64,000 nucleotides of DNA from Chryseobacterium sp. c4a (GCF_009900745.1 NZ_WXVU01000002.1:62001-126000), one strand, 5' to 3'; shown: positions 48,717 to 58,684, numbered from the stretch's first letter. Numbers and translations are program-made. The notes: generated by a model from the sequence alone, not told the origin.

Positions 48717-50048
48717 TTATTTAGCAAATCTTACAGACATTTTTCTGTCTGCAGCTCTTTCTGCATCAGACGCTTTTGCATCTACTTTTGCAAATTTACT
48801 TCCATAACCTTCTGCTCCAAGTACTTGAGCACCAACTCCTGCTTTAGCTAAAGCAGCTTTGATGAAATCAGCTCTTGCCTGAGAAAGTTTTACGTTAGAA
48901 GCTTCGTTTCCAGTTTTATCAGTGTACCCACCGATTTTAACTTTTGAGTCAGGGAAAGCTTTAAGAATAGCTACTAAGTTATCAAGCTGTCCTTGTGATC
49001 CAGCCTCTAATTCAGTAGAGCTACCCAATTTAAAGTTAACGTGATCGAAATCGTACCACTTGTCTTTCAATGCTGCATCGTCTGCTGCATTTTTGTATCC
49101 TCCAGATTTAAGGAATGTGATCATTTGATCTTCCATACCGCCTTTGTATCCTTTAAGCATCACTCCGTTAAGATCGATGTTTTCATCAGTTTTAGCGGCA
49201 GGTGCGGCAGTGGTAGCTGGCGTGGATGTTGTTGCAGAAGCAGTATCTGTATGAGTTCCTGTGGAGTCTGAGGTAGAAGTCATTGTAGTAGTTGTTTGCT
49301 TCTTCTCACACTGTTTCCAAAGGAAATATCCAGCAGCGATTAATAATAAAAGCGGAAGCAACCATTTCCAGATTGAACCTCCGCCTTGATTATTGTTGTT
49401 GTTATTTTCAAATTGTTCTCTTATTTCTCTTGCTCCTTCACTCACATTTTCTCTAGCTGTGGCAACACCTTCAGCGATGTTATCCTTAGCAGTAGAAGTT
49501 ACCGAAGAAACGGTTTCTTTAGCCTGACCAAACCAATTCTCAGCTCCTAATCCAAAAGAAGCTAAAGAAAGACCCGCCGGCAGTAAAGAAGAAATAATGC
49601 CTTTCTGATCATTCAGTAAGCCGGAAATACCTGAAGCACCCAAATTATTGTCTGCTGCATATTTTCCAACTGTGCCTACTGTAGCCCCGGTAACCAGGTT
49701 TAACAAAGAACCTGCAGAATTGTTGCTGATTCCCGAAAAACTGGCAATGGAATTTACTAATCCGCCTATTTTATCTCCAAAAAGAGAAGATAATAAAGTA
49801 GAGATAATAGGGTTATTAGATGATCCACCTAATAGATTTCCTAAAATTCCACTTGAAGAGGCTTTTGTAATAGCATCCACAACGCCAGGGTTGTCTGCGT
49901 TATTGGCTAATCCACCTACTACAGCAGGTAATAAGCCACCAATTGCTTTAGAAATTCCTGATTCACTTTCTCCAAACTGTGAAGCAGCTTGTGAAACCAA
50001 AGCGGGACCTAATTGTCCTTTAATTAAATCAATGACATTTAAAGACAT
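48717..50048 (-). CDS. DUF937-OmpA fusion protein
   Basis: The 443-residue protein starts with a DUF937 domain (about residues 1-170; QLGPALVSQAASQFGESESG and AIGGLLPAVVGGLANNADNP). A charged helix and one transmembrane segment (WKWLLPLLLLIAAGYFLW, about 225-245) follow, then a Thr/Ser/Ala-rich linker. The C-terminal OmpA domain (about 330-443) has IGGYTDKTGNEASNVKLSQA and RADFIKAAL for peptidoglycan binding. The arrangement puts DUF937 inside the cell and OmpA in the periplasm, tied to the wall. Function of DUF937 is unknown. Confidence 0.87.
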   Translation of the reverse strand: MSLNVIDLIKGQLGPALVSQAASQFGESESGISKAIGGLLPAVVGGLANNADNPGVVDAITKASSSGILGNLLGGSSNNPIISTLLSSLFGDKIGGLVNSIASFSGISNNSAGSLLNLVTGATVGTVGKYAADNNLGASGISGLLNDQKGIISSLLPAGLSLASFGLGAENWFGQAKETVSSVTSTAKDNIAEGVATARENVSEGAREIREQFENNNNNNQGGGSIWKWLLPLLLLIAAGYFLWKQCEKKQTTTTMTSTSDSTGTHTDTASATTSTPATTAAPAAKTDENIDLNGVMLKGYKGGMEDQMITFLKSGGYKNAADDAALKDKWYDFDHVNFKLGSSTELEAGSQGQLDNLVAILKAFPDSKVKIGGYTDKTGNEASNVKLSQARADFIKAALAKAGVGAQVLGAEGYGSKFAKVDAKASDAERAADRKMSVRFAK

Positions 50049-50165
50049 AATAAATTTTTTTAGATTAATGTTGAGATAAATTTAAACAAAAATCCGTCTA
50101 AATGTCATTTTTTTTTTGAATAATTCTTTAAAATTTAACGATTTTTTTTAAAATCGTTAAATTTA

Positions 50166-51641
50166 TTAATACGCTTTTGCGAATAATACACGTCTCTTAG
50201 ACGGTTTCCCGGAAATCAATGAAATACCTTCTTCAATGTCATCATCTAAAGGAATACATCTAATGGTAGCTTTCGTTTCATCCTTGATCTGTTCTTCTTC
50301 TTCAGCAGTACCATCCCAGTGTGCATAGATAAATCCTCCTTTTTCTTCAAGAACTTTCTTGAATTCTTCGTAAGTATCTACTTTGGTAATATTGTTTTTT
50401 CTGAATTCAAAGGCTTTGTTATAAATATCCTGCTGAATTGTTTTTAATAACTCTTCAATATAAGTGTCTATACCCTCGATAGAACGAACTTCTTTAGTCA
50501 GGTTATCTCTTCTCGCAATCTCTACTGAATTGTTTTCAAGATCTCTTGGCCCCATCGCGATTCTTACCGGAACACCTTTCAATTCGTATTCAGCAAATTT
50601 CCATCCTGGTTTGTTCTGAGTGTCATTATCAAACTTCACAGAAATACCTTTAGCTCTTAATTTAGCCTGGATATCTAGAGCCACTTCACTGATTTGAGCC
50701 AATTGCTCTTCCCCTTTAAAGATAGGAACAATCACAACCTGAATTGGAGCTAGAGTTGGAGGCAATACCAATCCGAAATCATCAGAGTGAGTCATAATTA
50801 AAGCTCCCATCAAACGAGTAGAAGTACCCCAAGATGTTGCCCATGCATGTTCTATTTTTCCTTCTTTGTTGGTGAATTTTACATCAAATGCTTTTGCGAA
50901 ATTCTGACCTAAGAAGTGAGAAGTTCCCGCCTGAAGCGCTTTACCATCCTGCATTAATGCTTCAATACAGTACGTTTCGTCTGCTCCTGCAAACCTTTCA
51001 GAAGGAGTCTTTAATCCCTGAATTACAGGAATTGCCATAAAGTTTTCAGCAAAATCTGCATATACTTTATTCATTTTTTCAGCTTCTTCTACTGCTTCAT
51101 CTTTTGTAGCGTGAGCAGTGTGCCCTTCCTGCCATAAGAATTCTGCCGTTCTAAGGAATAGACGGGTTCTCATTTCCCAACGTACAACATTAGCCCATTG
51201 GTTGATCAAGATAGGAAGGTCTCTGTAAGACTGAATCCAATTTTTATAAGTGTTCCAGATGATTGCTTCAGAAGTAGGACGAACGATAAGTTCTTCTTCC
51301 AATTTTGCATCCGGATCTACAATCAGTTTTGAAGGGTTATTAGGATCTGTTTTTAGTCTGTAGTGAGTTACTACTGCACATTCCTTTGCAAAACCTTCTG
51401 CATTTTTTTCCTCAGCCTCAAATAAGCTCTTGGGCACAAAAAGCGGGAAGTATGCGTTAACGTGACCTGTTTCTTTGAATTTTTTATCCATTTCATCACG
51501 CATTTTTTCCCAGATTGCATAGCCATACGGTTTGATTACCATACATCCACGCACTCCTGAGTTTTCAGCTAAATCAGCTTTTACAACCAGCTCATTATAC
51601 CATTTGCTGTAATCTTCGCTTCTTGAGGTTAATTTTGCCAT
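50166..51641 (-). CDS. proS: proline--tRNA ligase, archaeal/eukaryotic-like type
   Basis: The 491-residue class II synthetase charges tRNA-Pro. It belongs to the short type without the inserted editing domain. It has [52 protein letters not shown] and the [14 protein letters not shown] motif 3 region, and it ends in a Tyr (KAY) as expected for this type. A hairpin in the spacer (51691-51716) separates it from the divergent lipoprotein gene. Confidence 0.95.
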   Translation of the reverse strand: MAKLTSRSEDYSKWYNELVVKADLAENSGVRGCMVIKPYGYAIWEKMRDEMDKKFKETGHVNAYFPLFVPKSLFEAEEKNAEGFAKECAVVTHYRLKTDPNNPSKLIVDPDAKLEEELIVRPTSEAIIWNTYKNWIQSYRDLPILINQWANVVRWEMRTRLFLRTAEFLWQEGHTAHATKDEAVEEAEKMNKVYADFAENFMAIPVIQGLKTPSERFAGADETYCIEALMQDGKALQAGTSHFLGQNFAKAFDVKFTNKEGKIEHAWATSWGTSTRLMGALIMTHSDDFGLVLPPTLAPIQVVIVPIFKGEEQLAQISEVALDIQAKLRAKGISVKFDNDTQNKPGWKFAEYELKGVPVRIAMGPRDLENNSVEIARRDNLTKEVRSIEGIDTYIEELLKTIQQDIYNKAFEFRKNNITKVDTYEEFKKVLEEKGGFIYAHWDGTAEEEEQIKDETKATIRCIPLDDDIEEGISLISGKPSKRRVLFAKAY

Positions 51642-51690
51642 TATCTTTTAAAATTTTTTTAACTTTTGCACATTATTGTTATCTAAAAAT

Positions 51691-51716
51691 AAAAATCTAT
51701 TTTTGATAGATTTTTT
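51691..51716. other. hairpin in the divergent spacer between proS and the lipoprotein gene
   Basis: AAAAATCTAT and ATAGATTTTT pair around TTTTG. It could be part of a regulatory or insulator element. No standard promoter element was found in the spacer. Confidence 0.35.
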
Positions 51717-51783
51717 AATCAGTATTGGTACATTTTTGGTACAGATTGCAAATATAATTTAAATTAAAAATTTTTACGTTATC

Positions 51784-52866
51784 ATGAAAAGAAATATACA
51801 TAAAAATTTGCTTGGTCTGCTAAAATCTAAAGGGGTATTAGCAATATCAGGTGGGTTATTGCTTATGTCTTGTGGTGCTCAGATGGGAGGGTATAGCGAG
51901 ACAGATGGGGTATATTATGACCCTAATAAGGATACGCTGCCCGAAGGAGTTATCATTAATGGTAGCGGAAACAGAGTAGGAGAATATTACGACTACTATC
52001 AGGATTCTAATGTGATTCAAAATGCACAGATGAATTCAAGAGAACAACAAAATAAATATAACGAATGGAGTGGAACCGGTTGGAATACCAATGCTACAGA
52101 CTCTGATTGGGGAATGTATGCAGGTTCTCAGACCAATTACTATGATAACTCATGGGGATGGGGATCTCCTTGGGGCTGGTATGGAGGCTATAATCCATAT
52201 TGGGGCTGGAACCGTGGCTGGGGCTGGGGTGCTGGTCTTTCCTGGGGTTGGGGCGGATCATTCGGCTGGGGCTGGGGAGGCTCTATCGGATGGGGAAGCC
52301 CATGGGGTTACGGATATTCTCCTTATTGGGGCGGATACTATGATCCATTCTGGGGCGGTTATTATGGTAACCCATACTGGGGCTACGGAGGTGGCTACTG
52401 GGGTGGTTATAACAGAATTTATATGAGAAGCGGTAACAGTGGTTCAGGTATGGGTAATGCTGTATACAGAACCAATACTGCTAGAAACAATAACGGATTC
52501 AGAGATGGTAATGGATTTAGAAACTCTAATTCAGGTGGATTCAGAAATGACAATTCCGGTGGATTTAGAAACGAAAACTCTGGAGGATTTAGAAATGGAA
52601 ATTCCAATGGAGGGTTCAGAAACTCTAACCCAGGTGGTTTCAGAAATTCAGATTCAGGAGGATTCCGTAATACAACTCCGCAGCAGCAGCAGCCAAGATA
52701 TAATAATGGCGGCTTCAGATCTGGTGATTCAGGAGGATTTAGAAACAGTGGCGGATTTAATAATTCCGGTGGTGGTTTCAGATCTGGCGGTTCATCCGGC
52801 GGTGGCGGCTTTAGAGGCGGTTCATCTGGTGGCGGCGGTGGTTTTAGATCCGGTGGCTTCAGATAA
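51784..52866 (+). CDS. Gly/Trp/Asn-rich repeat lipoprotein
   Basis: The 360-residue protein has a lipoprotein signal (lipobox LLMSC near residue 30). Residues about 110-220 consist of WGWG, PYWG and GYYG units. Residues about 235-360 contain at least seven GGFRN/GFRNxNS units, then GGFRSGG. There is no known domain. Such low-complexity surface proteins may be structural or adhesive. It lies 32 bp before the outer-membrane barrel gene, suggesting an operon. Other frames in the repeat region are open only because the repeats lack stop codons. Confidence 0.82.
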   Translation: MKRNIHKNLLGLLKSKGVLAISGGLLLMSCGAQMGGYSETDGVYYDPNKDTLPEGVIINGSGNRVGEYYDYYQDSNVIQNAQMNSREQQNKYNEWSGTGWNTNATDSDWGMYAGSQTNYYDNSWGWGSPWGWYGGYNPYWGWNRGWGWGAGLSWGWGGSFGWGWGGSIGWGSPWGYGYSPYWGGYYDPFWGGYYGNPYWGYGGGYWGGYNRIYMRSGNSGSGMGNAVYRTNTARNNNGFRDGNGFRNSNSGGFRNDNSGGFRNENSGGFRNGNSNGGFRNSNPGGFRNSDSGGFRNTTPQQQQPRYNNGGFRSGDSGGFRNSGGFNNSGGGFRSGGSSGGGGFRGGSSGGGGGFRSGGFR

Positions 52867-52898
52867 TATTCAACTTCATAAAAACTATTAAAAAAATA

Positions 52899-54302
52899 AT
52901 GTTAAAAAAATCTTTAGTATTAATGAGTATTTCTGCTGCATTTTATGCGCAGGCTCAGGATGTTTCATTAATAAGAAATACTGTAGATGTTTATTCAAGC
53001 AGCCCAATGGTTGGTTCTGCTAAGTTTAATGGTATGGCTGGTGCTAATGGTGCATTAGGTGGTGATGCCAATTCACTGTTGACCAACCCTGCTGGTTTGG
53101 GAGTTGCTATTTCAGGAGAAGCTTCTGCAACTTTATCTATCATAGGTAATAAAAACAGTACTTCTTTAGGGAACCAAACAATAGATTATAGTAAAACGAG
53201 AGGAGATTTAGGCAATGCAGGAGGAATAATAGCTTTTCCATTGATGACTCAGTCTGCGTGGAAATTTATCAATATTGGGGTTAATTTTTCAAATCAATCT
53301 CTTGATAATGTAGTAGAATCTCCAGGCAATGCAAATATTACAGCTAAATTACCAGATGGAAATGCGTCATTAGCAGGACATCAATATTACAGAGCTGGGA
53401 ATTTATCAAAGATGAGTTTTGGTGTGGGTGCCAATTACAATCATAATTTCTACATCGGAGCAGGATTGAATTTTTTCAATGCATCCATTGATCAGACAGA
53501 CCAATTGGCTTTTAAAATGGCTAATAGTAATAATGTTGATTACTTTCACAAGCAGGATAGTCCTTACTGGGAAAGAGCTTCAGGTTTTTCTGCATCATTA
53601 GGGGTAATTGGAAAATTAAGTCCTAATTTCAGAGTAGGAGCAACCCTTGAAACACCTACATTCTGGAGTATAGATCGTGATTTTAGCTTCTATGATAATC
53701 CGAACTATGGAAATGGTATAGGATCAGAAAACAGAAAATTTACTTCTCCGCTTAAAGCAACTGTGAGTGCTGCATTTGTAGCCAATAAAAACTTCTCCTT
53801 GAACGTAGACTATACATTAGGGCTTACAAAACCTGATTATAAAGTATATGGTAACATAGAGCGTGATCTTAATTCATTCTTTAAAGAGAATTATAAGAAT
53901 ATGTCGGAAGTGAGAGTAGGAGCAGAATATAGAGTACAGCAATTTAGATTAAGAGGTGGGTATTCTTATTTATCCAATCCTCTTGATGCGCTTACTATTA
54001 CCAGATTTGATAATGCGGGTAATGTAGGAGATCAATCATATAATAATCTGATGCTGAGCGATAGAAATCTGGTTTCATTTGGTATTGGATATGACTTCAA
54101 AGCATTTTATATTGATGCATCTTATCAGAATATAACCTCCAAGTATAGCAGCCCTTCTGTAAGAGGACTGATTGGAAATGATTATGATAGTGCTTATTAT
54201 TCAACAGGTTCTAAGTCTATTTATGAGAATGACGCTTATGCTGTAAGTGAAGTTAAAAATAGCAGAAATAATTTCTTCCTTACGGTAGGTTGGAAATTCT
54301 AA
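52899..54302 (+). CDS. outer-membrane beta-barrel, OmpP1/FadL-like
   Basis: The 467-residue protein has a signal peptide (MLKKSLVLMSISAAFYAQAQ). The N-terminus NGMAGANGALGGDANSLLTN and PAGLG is the FadL-type plug/hatch pattern, and many amphipathic strands follow, ending in a barrel strand with terminal Phe (LTVGWKF). It probably transports hydrophobic molecules across the outer membrane, but a role in assembly of the preceding lipoprotein is possible. It is followed by a terminator. Confidence 0.78.
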   Translation: MLKKSLVLMSISAAFYAQAQDVSLIRNTVDVYSSSPMVGSAKFNGMAGANGALGGDANSLLTNPAGLGVAISGEASATLSIIGNKNSTSLGNQTIDYSKTRGDLGNAGGIIAFPLMTQSAWKFINIGVNFSNQSLDNVVESPGNANITAKLPDGNASLAGHQYYRAGNLSKMSFGVGANYNHNFYIGAGLNFFNASIDQTDQLAFKMANSNNVDYFHKQDSPYWERASGFSASLGVIGKLSPNFRVGATLETPTFWSIDRDFSFYDNPNYGNGIGSENRKFTSPLKATVSAAFVANKNFSLNVDYTLGLTKPDYKVYGNIERDLNSFFKENYKNMSEVRVGAEYRVQQFRLRGGYSYLSNPLDALTITRFDNAGNVGDQSYNNLMLSDRNLVSFGIGYDFKAFYIDASYQNITSKYSSPSVRGLIGNDYDSAYYSTGSKSIYENDAYAVSEVKNSRNNFFLTVGWKF

Positions 54303-54331
54303 TTTTCAATCGATATGAGGAAATAAAAATA

Positions 54332-54365
54332 AAAGCTCTGGATTTTGTAGTCCAGAGCTTTTTTT
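54332..54365 (+). terminator. intrinsic terminator after the FadL-like gene
   Basis: AAAGCTCTGGA and TCCAGAGCTTT pair, followed by a T run. Confidence 0.9.
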
Positions 54366-54387
54366 ATGTTTAAATATTTTTATTTTT

Positions 54388-55095
54388 TTAATGATGATGG
54401 AAGAGGTGCATAACCAGAGCTAAAGAAACACCTAATACAACAAGTCCTATTTTCACCCAATCAATATTGTGGTTCTTATTGCTTTCAAAAATAATTACCG
54501 ATGAAATATGAAGGAAAATTCCACCTACGATAGCCAGAAAATAAGGCTGAAGGTTGGGGTTGAAATAATTTCCCAATAACATTCCCATAGGAGATGCTAA
54601 TGCAAAAAGAGCTACAATTAATAAAGACGGATAAGATGATGAGCTTTTTGATTCACCTTTCCTGTTGAATAAAAATGCTCCCAGAATAAATGAAATAGGT
54701 AGATTATGAAATACGATTCCTAAAAGATAAGGAGATAATTCATGCTCATTAGCTAATGGAATTCCCTCAATGAATGCATGAATGAATAATCCTACCATTA
54801 AAGCCATTGGAAGAATATTGTGCTCACCATGATGATGAAAATGTCCATGCTCAAAACCTTTGGTAAGGGCTTCAAGGATCATTTGCAGAAGAACTCCTGC
54901 AATGACGAATATTCCCAGACTGCTGCCTGCTGAAGATGTATAAACTTCAGGGAAAACTTCGTTCAGACAGATTGTAATCAGGAAACCTGCACTTAATACT
55001 AGGAGGTTTTTAGCCAGTTTTTCCTTTTTACCAAAGTGTTTTCCCAGAAAGACTCCGGTGATGACACTTAGAATCAGTAAAAGTACTGTTACCAT
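54388..55095 (-). CDS. ZIP family metal transporter
   Basis: The 235-residue protein has seven to eight hydrophobic segments. A His-rich loop GFEHGHFHHHGEHN lies in the middle, and the HAFIEGIPLANEHE and VFHNLPISFILGAF motifs form the metal site in helices IV and V of ZIP proteins. It also ends in HLFHHH. Zinc or a related metal is the likely cargo. Its ATG overlaps the stop codon of the methyltransferase gene by one base (TAATG), so the two are translationally coupled. Confidence 0.9.
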   Translation of the reverse strand: MVTVLLLILSVITGVFLGKHFGKKEKLAKNLLVLSAGFLITICLNEVFPEVYTSSAGSSLGIFVIAGVLLQMILEALTKGFEHGHFHHHGEHNILPMALMVGLFIHAFIEGIPLANEHELSPYLLGIVFHNLPISFILGAFLFNRKGESKSSSSYPSLLIVALFALASPMGMLLGNYFNPNLQPYFLAIVGGIFLHISSVIIFESNKNHNIDWVKIGLVVLGVSLALVMHLFHHH

Positions 55096-55820
55096 TATTT
55101 TTTCTTAAATAAATTGATACAACGTGGGGAAGTTTCTTTGTTAAATTCATTCAGCTGGTAATCTCCCCAGATTTTTACTCTTTCAAAGCCACAATCCGAA
55201 GCATACGCATGGATGGCATCTAAAGTATGAAGCTTTACTTTTTCAAAGAAATGAAAAGGCTGGCCTTCTGTTTCAAAACGAATATCTTTGATTATATGTC
55301 TGCCTTCGATTTTCTTTAGAATTTTAAAATCAATGTCGCCACGGGTGATGGTGGTTTCAGGAACTAATGTGTTTCTTACAAATTCTTCATTCAGATAATC
55401 CAAAACGAAGTATCCTCCCGGCTTCAGTGCATTGTAGACAGATTGAAAAACCTTCTTGTCATCATTTTCATTGTCAAAATAGCCGAAACTTGTGAATAGG
55501 TTGAAAACAGCATCCATCGGATCTGTATCAATTGGATTTCGCATATCATGAACCTGAAAAATCAGGGTTTGATTTTCATACTGTTTATCAGATTCAATAC
55601 TTTGTCTTGAAAGATCCAACCCCAAAACATCATACCCTAATTTATTAAGGAAAACAGAGTGTCTTCCTTTCCCACAGGCAAGATCGATGATCTTGGATTG
55701 AGGCGGAAGTTGCAGATCCGCAGTAAGTTTTGTAATGAAGTTTTCAGCTTCAGTATAGTCTCTGTTGCTATAAAGCAAATGATAATAAGGGGTATCAAAC
55801 CAAGATTCAAACCATTCCAT
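55095..55820 (-). CDS. class I SAM-dependent methyltransferase
   Basis: The 241-residue protein has the SAM-binding motif I IIDLACGKGRHSVFLNKLGY and motif II VLGLDLS, followed by DAVFNLFTSFGYF. The C-terminal half is an anti-parallel sheet as in small-molecule methyltransferases. The substrate is unknown. Its -7 promoter element TATTTTTG lies only four bases before the ATG, so the mRNA is probably leaderless. Confidence 0.86.
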   Translation of the reverse strand: MEWFESWFDTPYYHLLYSNRDYTEAENFITKLTADLQLPPQSKIIDLACGKGRHSVFLNKLGYDVLGLDLSRQSIESDKQYENQTLIFQVHDMRNPIDTDPMDAVFNLFTSFGYFDNENDDKKVFQSVYNALKPGGYFVLDYLNEEFVRNTLVPETTITRGDIDFKILKKIEGRHIIKDIRFETEGQPFHFFEKVKLHTLDAIHAYASDCGFERVKIWGDYQLNEFNKETSPRCINLFKKK

Positions 55821-55824
55821 AACG

Positions 55825-55832
55825 CAAAAATA
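55825..55832 (-). promoter_or_regulatory. -7 promoter element for the methyltransferase-ZIP operon
   Basis: Minus-strand TATTTTTG matches TAnnTTTG and ends four bases before the start codon. Confidence 0.55.
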
Positions 55833-55957
55833 GTTAAATTTGTGGTCTTAAAAGCAAAGTATTTTATAACATGAGATGATTGAAAAATTCAATTGGTCAA
55901 TAAATTGAATGGGTAATCTTTTAATTGTTAATGCTTTAAAACTTTTAATTCGAAATT

Positions 55958-57124
55958 ATGGACATAGAAAATCTACAAATACAGATCAAAACATTCTTCG
56001 GACTGGAGCAAATTTTAGCAGAAGAGATCAAGAAATTAGGGGGAAGAAAGGTTGAAATTAAAAACAGAGCAGTAAATTGTGAAGGAGATCTTGGTTTTCT
56101 TTATAAAATCAATTATTCGGCAAGAACGGCATTAAAGATTTTGGTTCCGATTCATCAGTTTAAGGCTTTTAACCAGCATCAGTTTTATGACAGACTGTTT
56201 AAATTTGAATGGGATGAATTTATGGATGTAGATCAGTCTTTCTCTATTGATGCTACGGTAAATTCTGAGACATTCAAACATTCTCAGTTTGTGACTTTAA
56301 AAATGAAGGATGCAATTGTAGATTATTTTCAGGAGAAATACAAAAGACGTCCTAATGTAGAAACCAGAAATCCGGAGATTAAGTTCCATCTTCATATCGA
56401 TAGAGAATTGGTAATGATTTCCATGGATTCTTCAGGAGATGCCTTATTCAAAAGAGGATATAGAAGAGAGCAAGGTGAGGCTCCGATTAATGAGGTGCTG
56501 GCAAGCGGAATGCTGCAATTGGCAGGCTGGGACGGAAAAGGAAATTTCCTTGATCCTATGTGCGGTTCAGGAACATTATTGATTGAAGCAGCGATGATTG
56601 CTATGGATCTTCCGGCTCAGATTTTCAGAAAAAGATTTGGATTCCAGAACTGGAAAAATTATGATGCTGATTTGTTCTCAAAAATAAAAGAATTCAGAAT
56701 CAATAGGGTAAGAGAATTCAATGGTAAGATCGTTGGATATGATATTGATGCAAGAATGCTGAATGCTGCCAGAATGAATGTGGAAGCGGCAGAAATGGAA
56801 GATGTCATTGAGATCAGAAAACAGAACTTCTTTGATTCTAAAAAAGACCTTTTCCCATTATTGATGGTGTTTAATCCACCATATGATGAGAGAATTTCCA
56901 TCAACGATGATGATTTCTACAAAAAGATCGGAGATACCTTTAAAACACATTATCCAAATACATTGGCGTGGTTAATTTCATCTGATCTGGAAGCGGTGAA
57001 AAAGATAGGTTTACGTCCTTCAAGAAAAATAAAACTTTTTAATGGAAAGTTGGAAACAAGATTCCTACAGTATGAAATGTATGAAGGAACAAAAAAGGTT
57101 CATAAACTAGAGGATAAATCTTAA
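55958..57124 (+). CDS. THUMP-domain 23S rRNA (guanine-N2)-methyltransferase, RlmL N-terminal-like
   Basis: The 388-residue protein has a THUMP domain (about residues 45-155), then a Rossmann methyltransferase with FLDPMCGSGTLLIEAAMIAM (motif I) and the catalytic FNPPYDER (motif IV). It corresponds to the RlmL half that makes m2G in 23S rRNA and lacks the RlmK half. The 23S target is inferred from that similarity. It is followed by a small membrane protein gene after five bases. Confidence 0.9.
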   Translation: MDIENLQIQIKTFFGLEQILAEEIKKLGGRKVEIKNRAVNCEGDLGFLYKINYSARTALKILVPIHQFKAFNQHQFYDRLFKFEWDEFMDVDQSFSIDATVNSETFKHSQFVTLKMKDAIVDYFQEKYKRRPNVETRNPEIKFHLHIDRELVMISMDSSGDALFKRGYRREQGEAPINEVLASGMLQLAGWDGKGNFLDPMCGSGTLLIEAAMIAMDLPAQIFRKRFGFQNWKNYDADLFSKIKEFRINRVREFNGKIVGYDIDARMLNAARMNVEAAEMEDVIEIRKQNFFDSKKDLFPLLMVFNPPYDERISINDDDFYKKIGDTFKTHYPNTLAWLISSDLEAVKKIGLRPSRKIKLFNGKLETRFLQYEMYEGTKKVHKLEDKS

Positions 57125-57129
57125 TCTTT

Positions 57130-57546
57130 ATGTCTTTGAATATTTTTGATGTGTTAGATGGAGCTTTAGATGTTTTGGATTTATTAAGTTCAGGCTCATC
57201 TTCATCTTCAGACAGAAAGAGTTTGAACTATGACGAAAGACCTCAAAGTAAGAAAGAAGATAAATATTTTAAAGAGAAAGTCAGTGCAGGATTTATGCTT
57301 GCGTCTGTCGTTCTCTTTTTCATCGTTTTTCATAAACCTCTGCCAATAGGAGATCAAACAACGGCTTTAATTGTGTCTTCATTAATAGGAACAGCCATCT
57401 CAGGTTTACTGTTTTTTCTTCTAAATCTTATGGAGCTTTATTATTTCAAAAGCATTTTCAAACTGCTTTTTTTTAGCTGTTCTGTGATCGCATTTTTTGT
57501 GGCTTTGGTGATGTGTATTTATTATAAGTCTGGAATATTTATTTAA
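57130..57546 (+). CDS. hypothetical small membrane protein
   Basis: The 138-residue protein has a short N-terminal amphipathic region (MSLNIFDVLDGALDVLDLLS), a Ser-rich linker, and three hydrophobic helices (about 55-70, 80-100 and 108-132). I recognise no family. It is five bases after the rRNA methyltransferase gene and probably cotranscribed with it. Confidence 0.65.
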   Translation: MSLNIFDVLDGALDVLDLLSSGSSSSSDRKSLNYDERPQSKKEDKYFKEKVSAGFMLASVVLFFIVFHKPLPIGDQTTALIVSSLIGTAISGLLFFLLNLMELYYFKSIFKLLFFSCSVIAFFVALVMCIYYKSGIFI

Positions 57547-57586
57547 TATTGTAAAAATTAATTCTTCCAATAAGCTGTTAAACTGT

Positions 57587-57617
57587 TTGTGGTTTCCTTC
57601 ACGAATAAGTAATTTTG
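57587..57617 (+). promoter_or_regulatory. promoter for the glycosyltransferase gene
   Basis: TTG at 57587-57589 and TAATTTTG at 57610-57617 are 20 bp apart. The TTG start codon is 14 bp after the -7 element. Confidence 0.65.
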
Positions 57618-57630
57618 AAAAATTTTCAAT

Positions 57631-58635
57631 TTGAAACCTAGTATTTCCATTATTGTTGCTATTTACAACAGAAAAGATGAGCTTTTCGAGTTGCTGACTT
57701 CTTTGACCCATCAGACTGATAAAGAGTTTGAGATTATTATCGTTGATGATGGATCAGTCATTGATCTGAAACCTACGATCAAGAGTTTTGAAGAAATTCT
57801 GGATATTAAATATTTCAGAAAAGACAACTCCGGGCCTGGGCTGACAAGAAATTATGGCGCAGAACGAGCTGCCGGCGAATGGCTGGTATTTGTAGACAGT
57901 GATGTGATTGTTGAAAAGGATTATATTGAACATATTAAAAAAGATATTCTAACCATTCCTTGTGATGCTTTCGGAGGGGCAGATAAAGCTCATAAGGGGT
58001 TTAATCTGATGCAGAAAGCGATTTCATATTCCATGACTTCGGTTTTTACTACCGGGGGAATAAGAGGAAGTAAAAAAGCAGTTTCAAAATTCCAACCCAG
58101 AAGTTTTAATATGGGTGTGAAAAAAGCAGCCTTTGAAAAAGTAGGTGGCTTTTCTGAAATGAGAATAGGAGAGGATCCGGACTTATCGATGACGCTTTGG
58201 GAAAGCGGATTTACAACAGCTTTTTTTGATGATATTGCAGTATATCATAAGCGTAGGGTAGATCTTGGGAAGTTTTCCAAGCAGGTGTATCAATTTGGAT
58301 GCGCACGACCTATTCTTAACCAAAGGCATCCGAATTATGTAAAAATATCCTTTGCATTTCCTACCTTATTTATGTTGGGATATCTTATGGGATTTATTGA
58401 ATATTTCATGTTAGGAAAAGGATTTATTCTTGCTTTCTATGGGCTGTATACATTCCTGGTGTTTTTCCATGCTTTATTATTGACCAAGAATATCAGTATT
58501 GCCGGAATGGCGGTCATTTCCACGTATATACAGATGTTTTCTTATGGGTATGGATTTCTGAAATCCTGGGTTTTGCTGAATGTTTTGAGGATGAAACCTG
58601 AAGATGCATTTCCTCATCATTATCATAAGAAATAA
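57631..58635 (+). CDS. family 2 glycosyltransferase with C-terminal membrane helices
   Basis: The 334-residue protein is a GT-A fold transferase with SISIIVAIYNRKDELFELL at the start, IIVDDGS and the DxD-type FVDSDVIVEKDY, and a later GGFSEMRIGEDPDLSMTLWE acceptor motif. Three hydrophobic segments near the end (about 245-320) anchor it in the membrane. Translation starts at TTG 57631; no ATG fits, and the promoter sits immediately upstream. Sugar donor and acceptor are unknown. Confidence 0.88.
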   Translation: MKPSISIIVAIYNRKDELFELLTSLTHQTDKEFEIIIVDDGSVIDLKPTIKSFEEILDIKYFRKDNSGPGLTRNYGAERAAGEWLVFVDSDVIVEKDYIEHIKKDILTIPCDAFGGADKAHKGFNLMQKAISYSMTSVFTTGGIRGSKKAVSKFQPRSFNMGVKKAAFEKVGGFSEMRIGEDPDLSMTLWESGFTTAFFDDIAVYHKRRVDLGKFSKQVYQFGCARPILNQRHPNYVKISFAFPTLFMLGYLMGFIEYFMLGKGFILAFYGLYTFLVFFHALLLTKNISIAGMAVISTYIQMFSYGYGFLKSWVLLNVLRMKPEDAFPHHYHKK

Positions 58636-58684
58636 CGGATATCTACGCTGAAGAGTTTTTTTACGTAGATTTTAAATAAAAAAT

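Noticed and set aside
52500..52860. Regular repeats considered as a CRISPR array
   Set aside because: The units are in-frame codons of a Gly/Arg/Asn-rich protein, contiguous and variable in length, without unique spacers.
52439..52891. A 150-codon frame inside the repeat lipoprotein gene
   Set aside because: It is open only because the GGFRN repeat lacks stop codons in that frame; the lipoprotein frame has the signal peptide and family composition.
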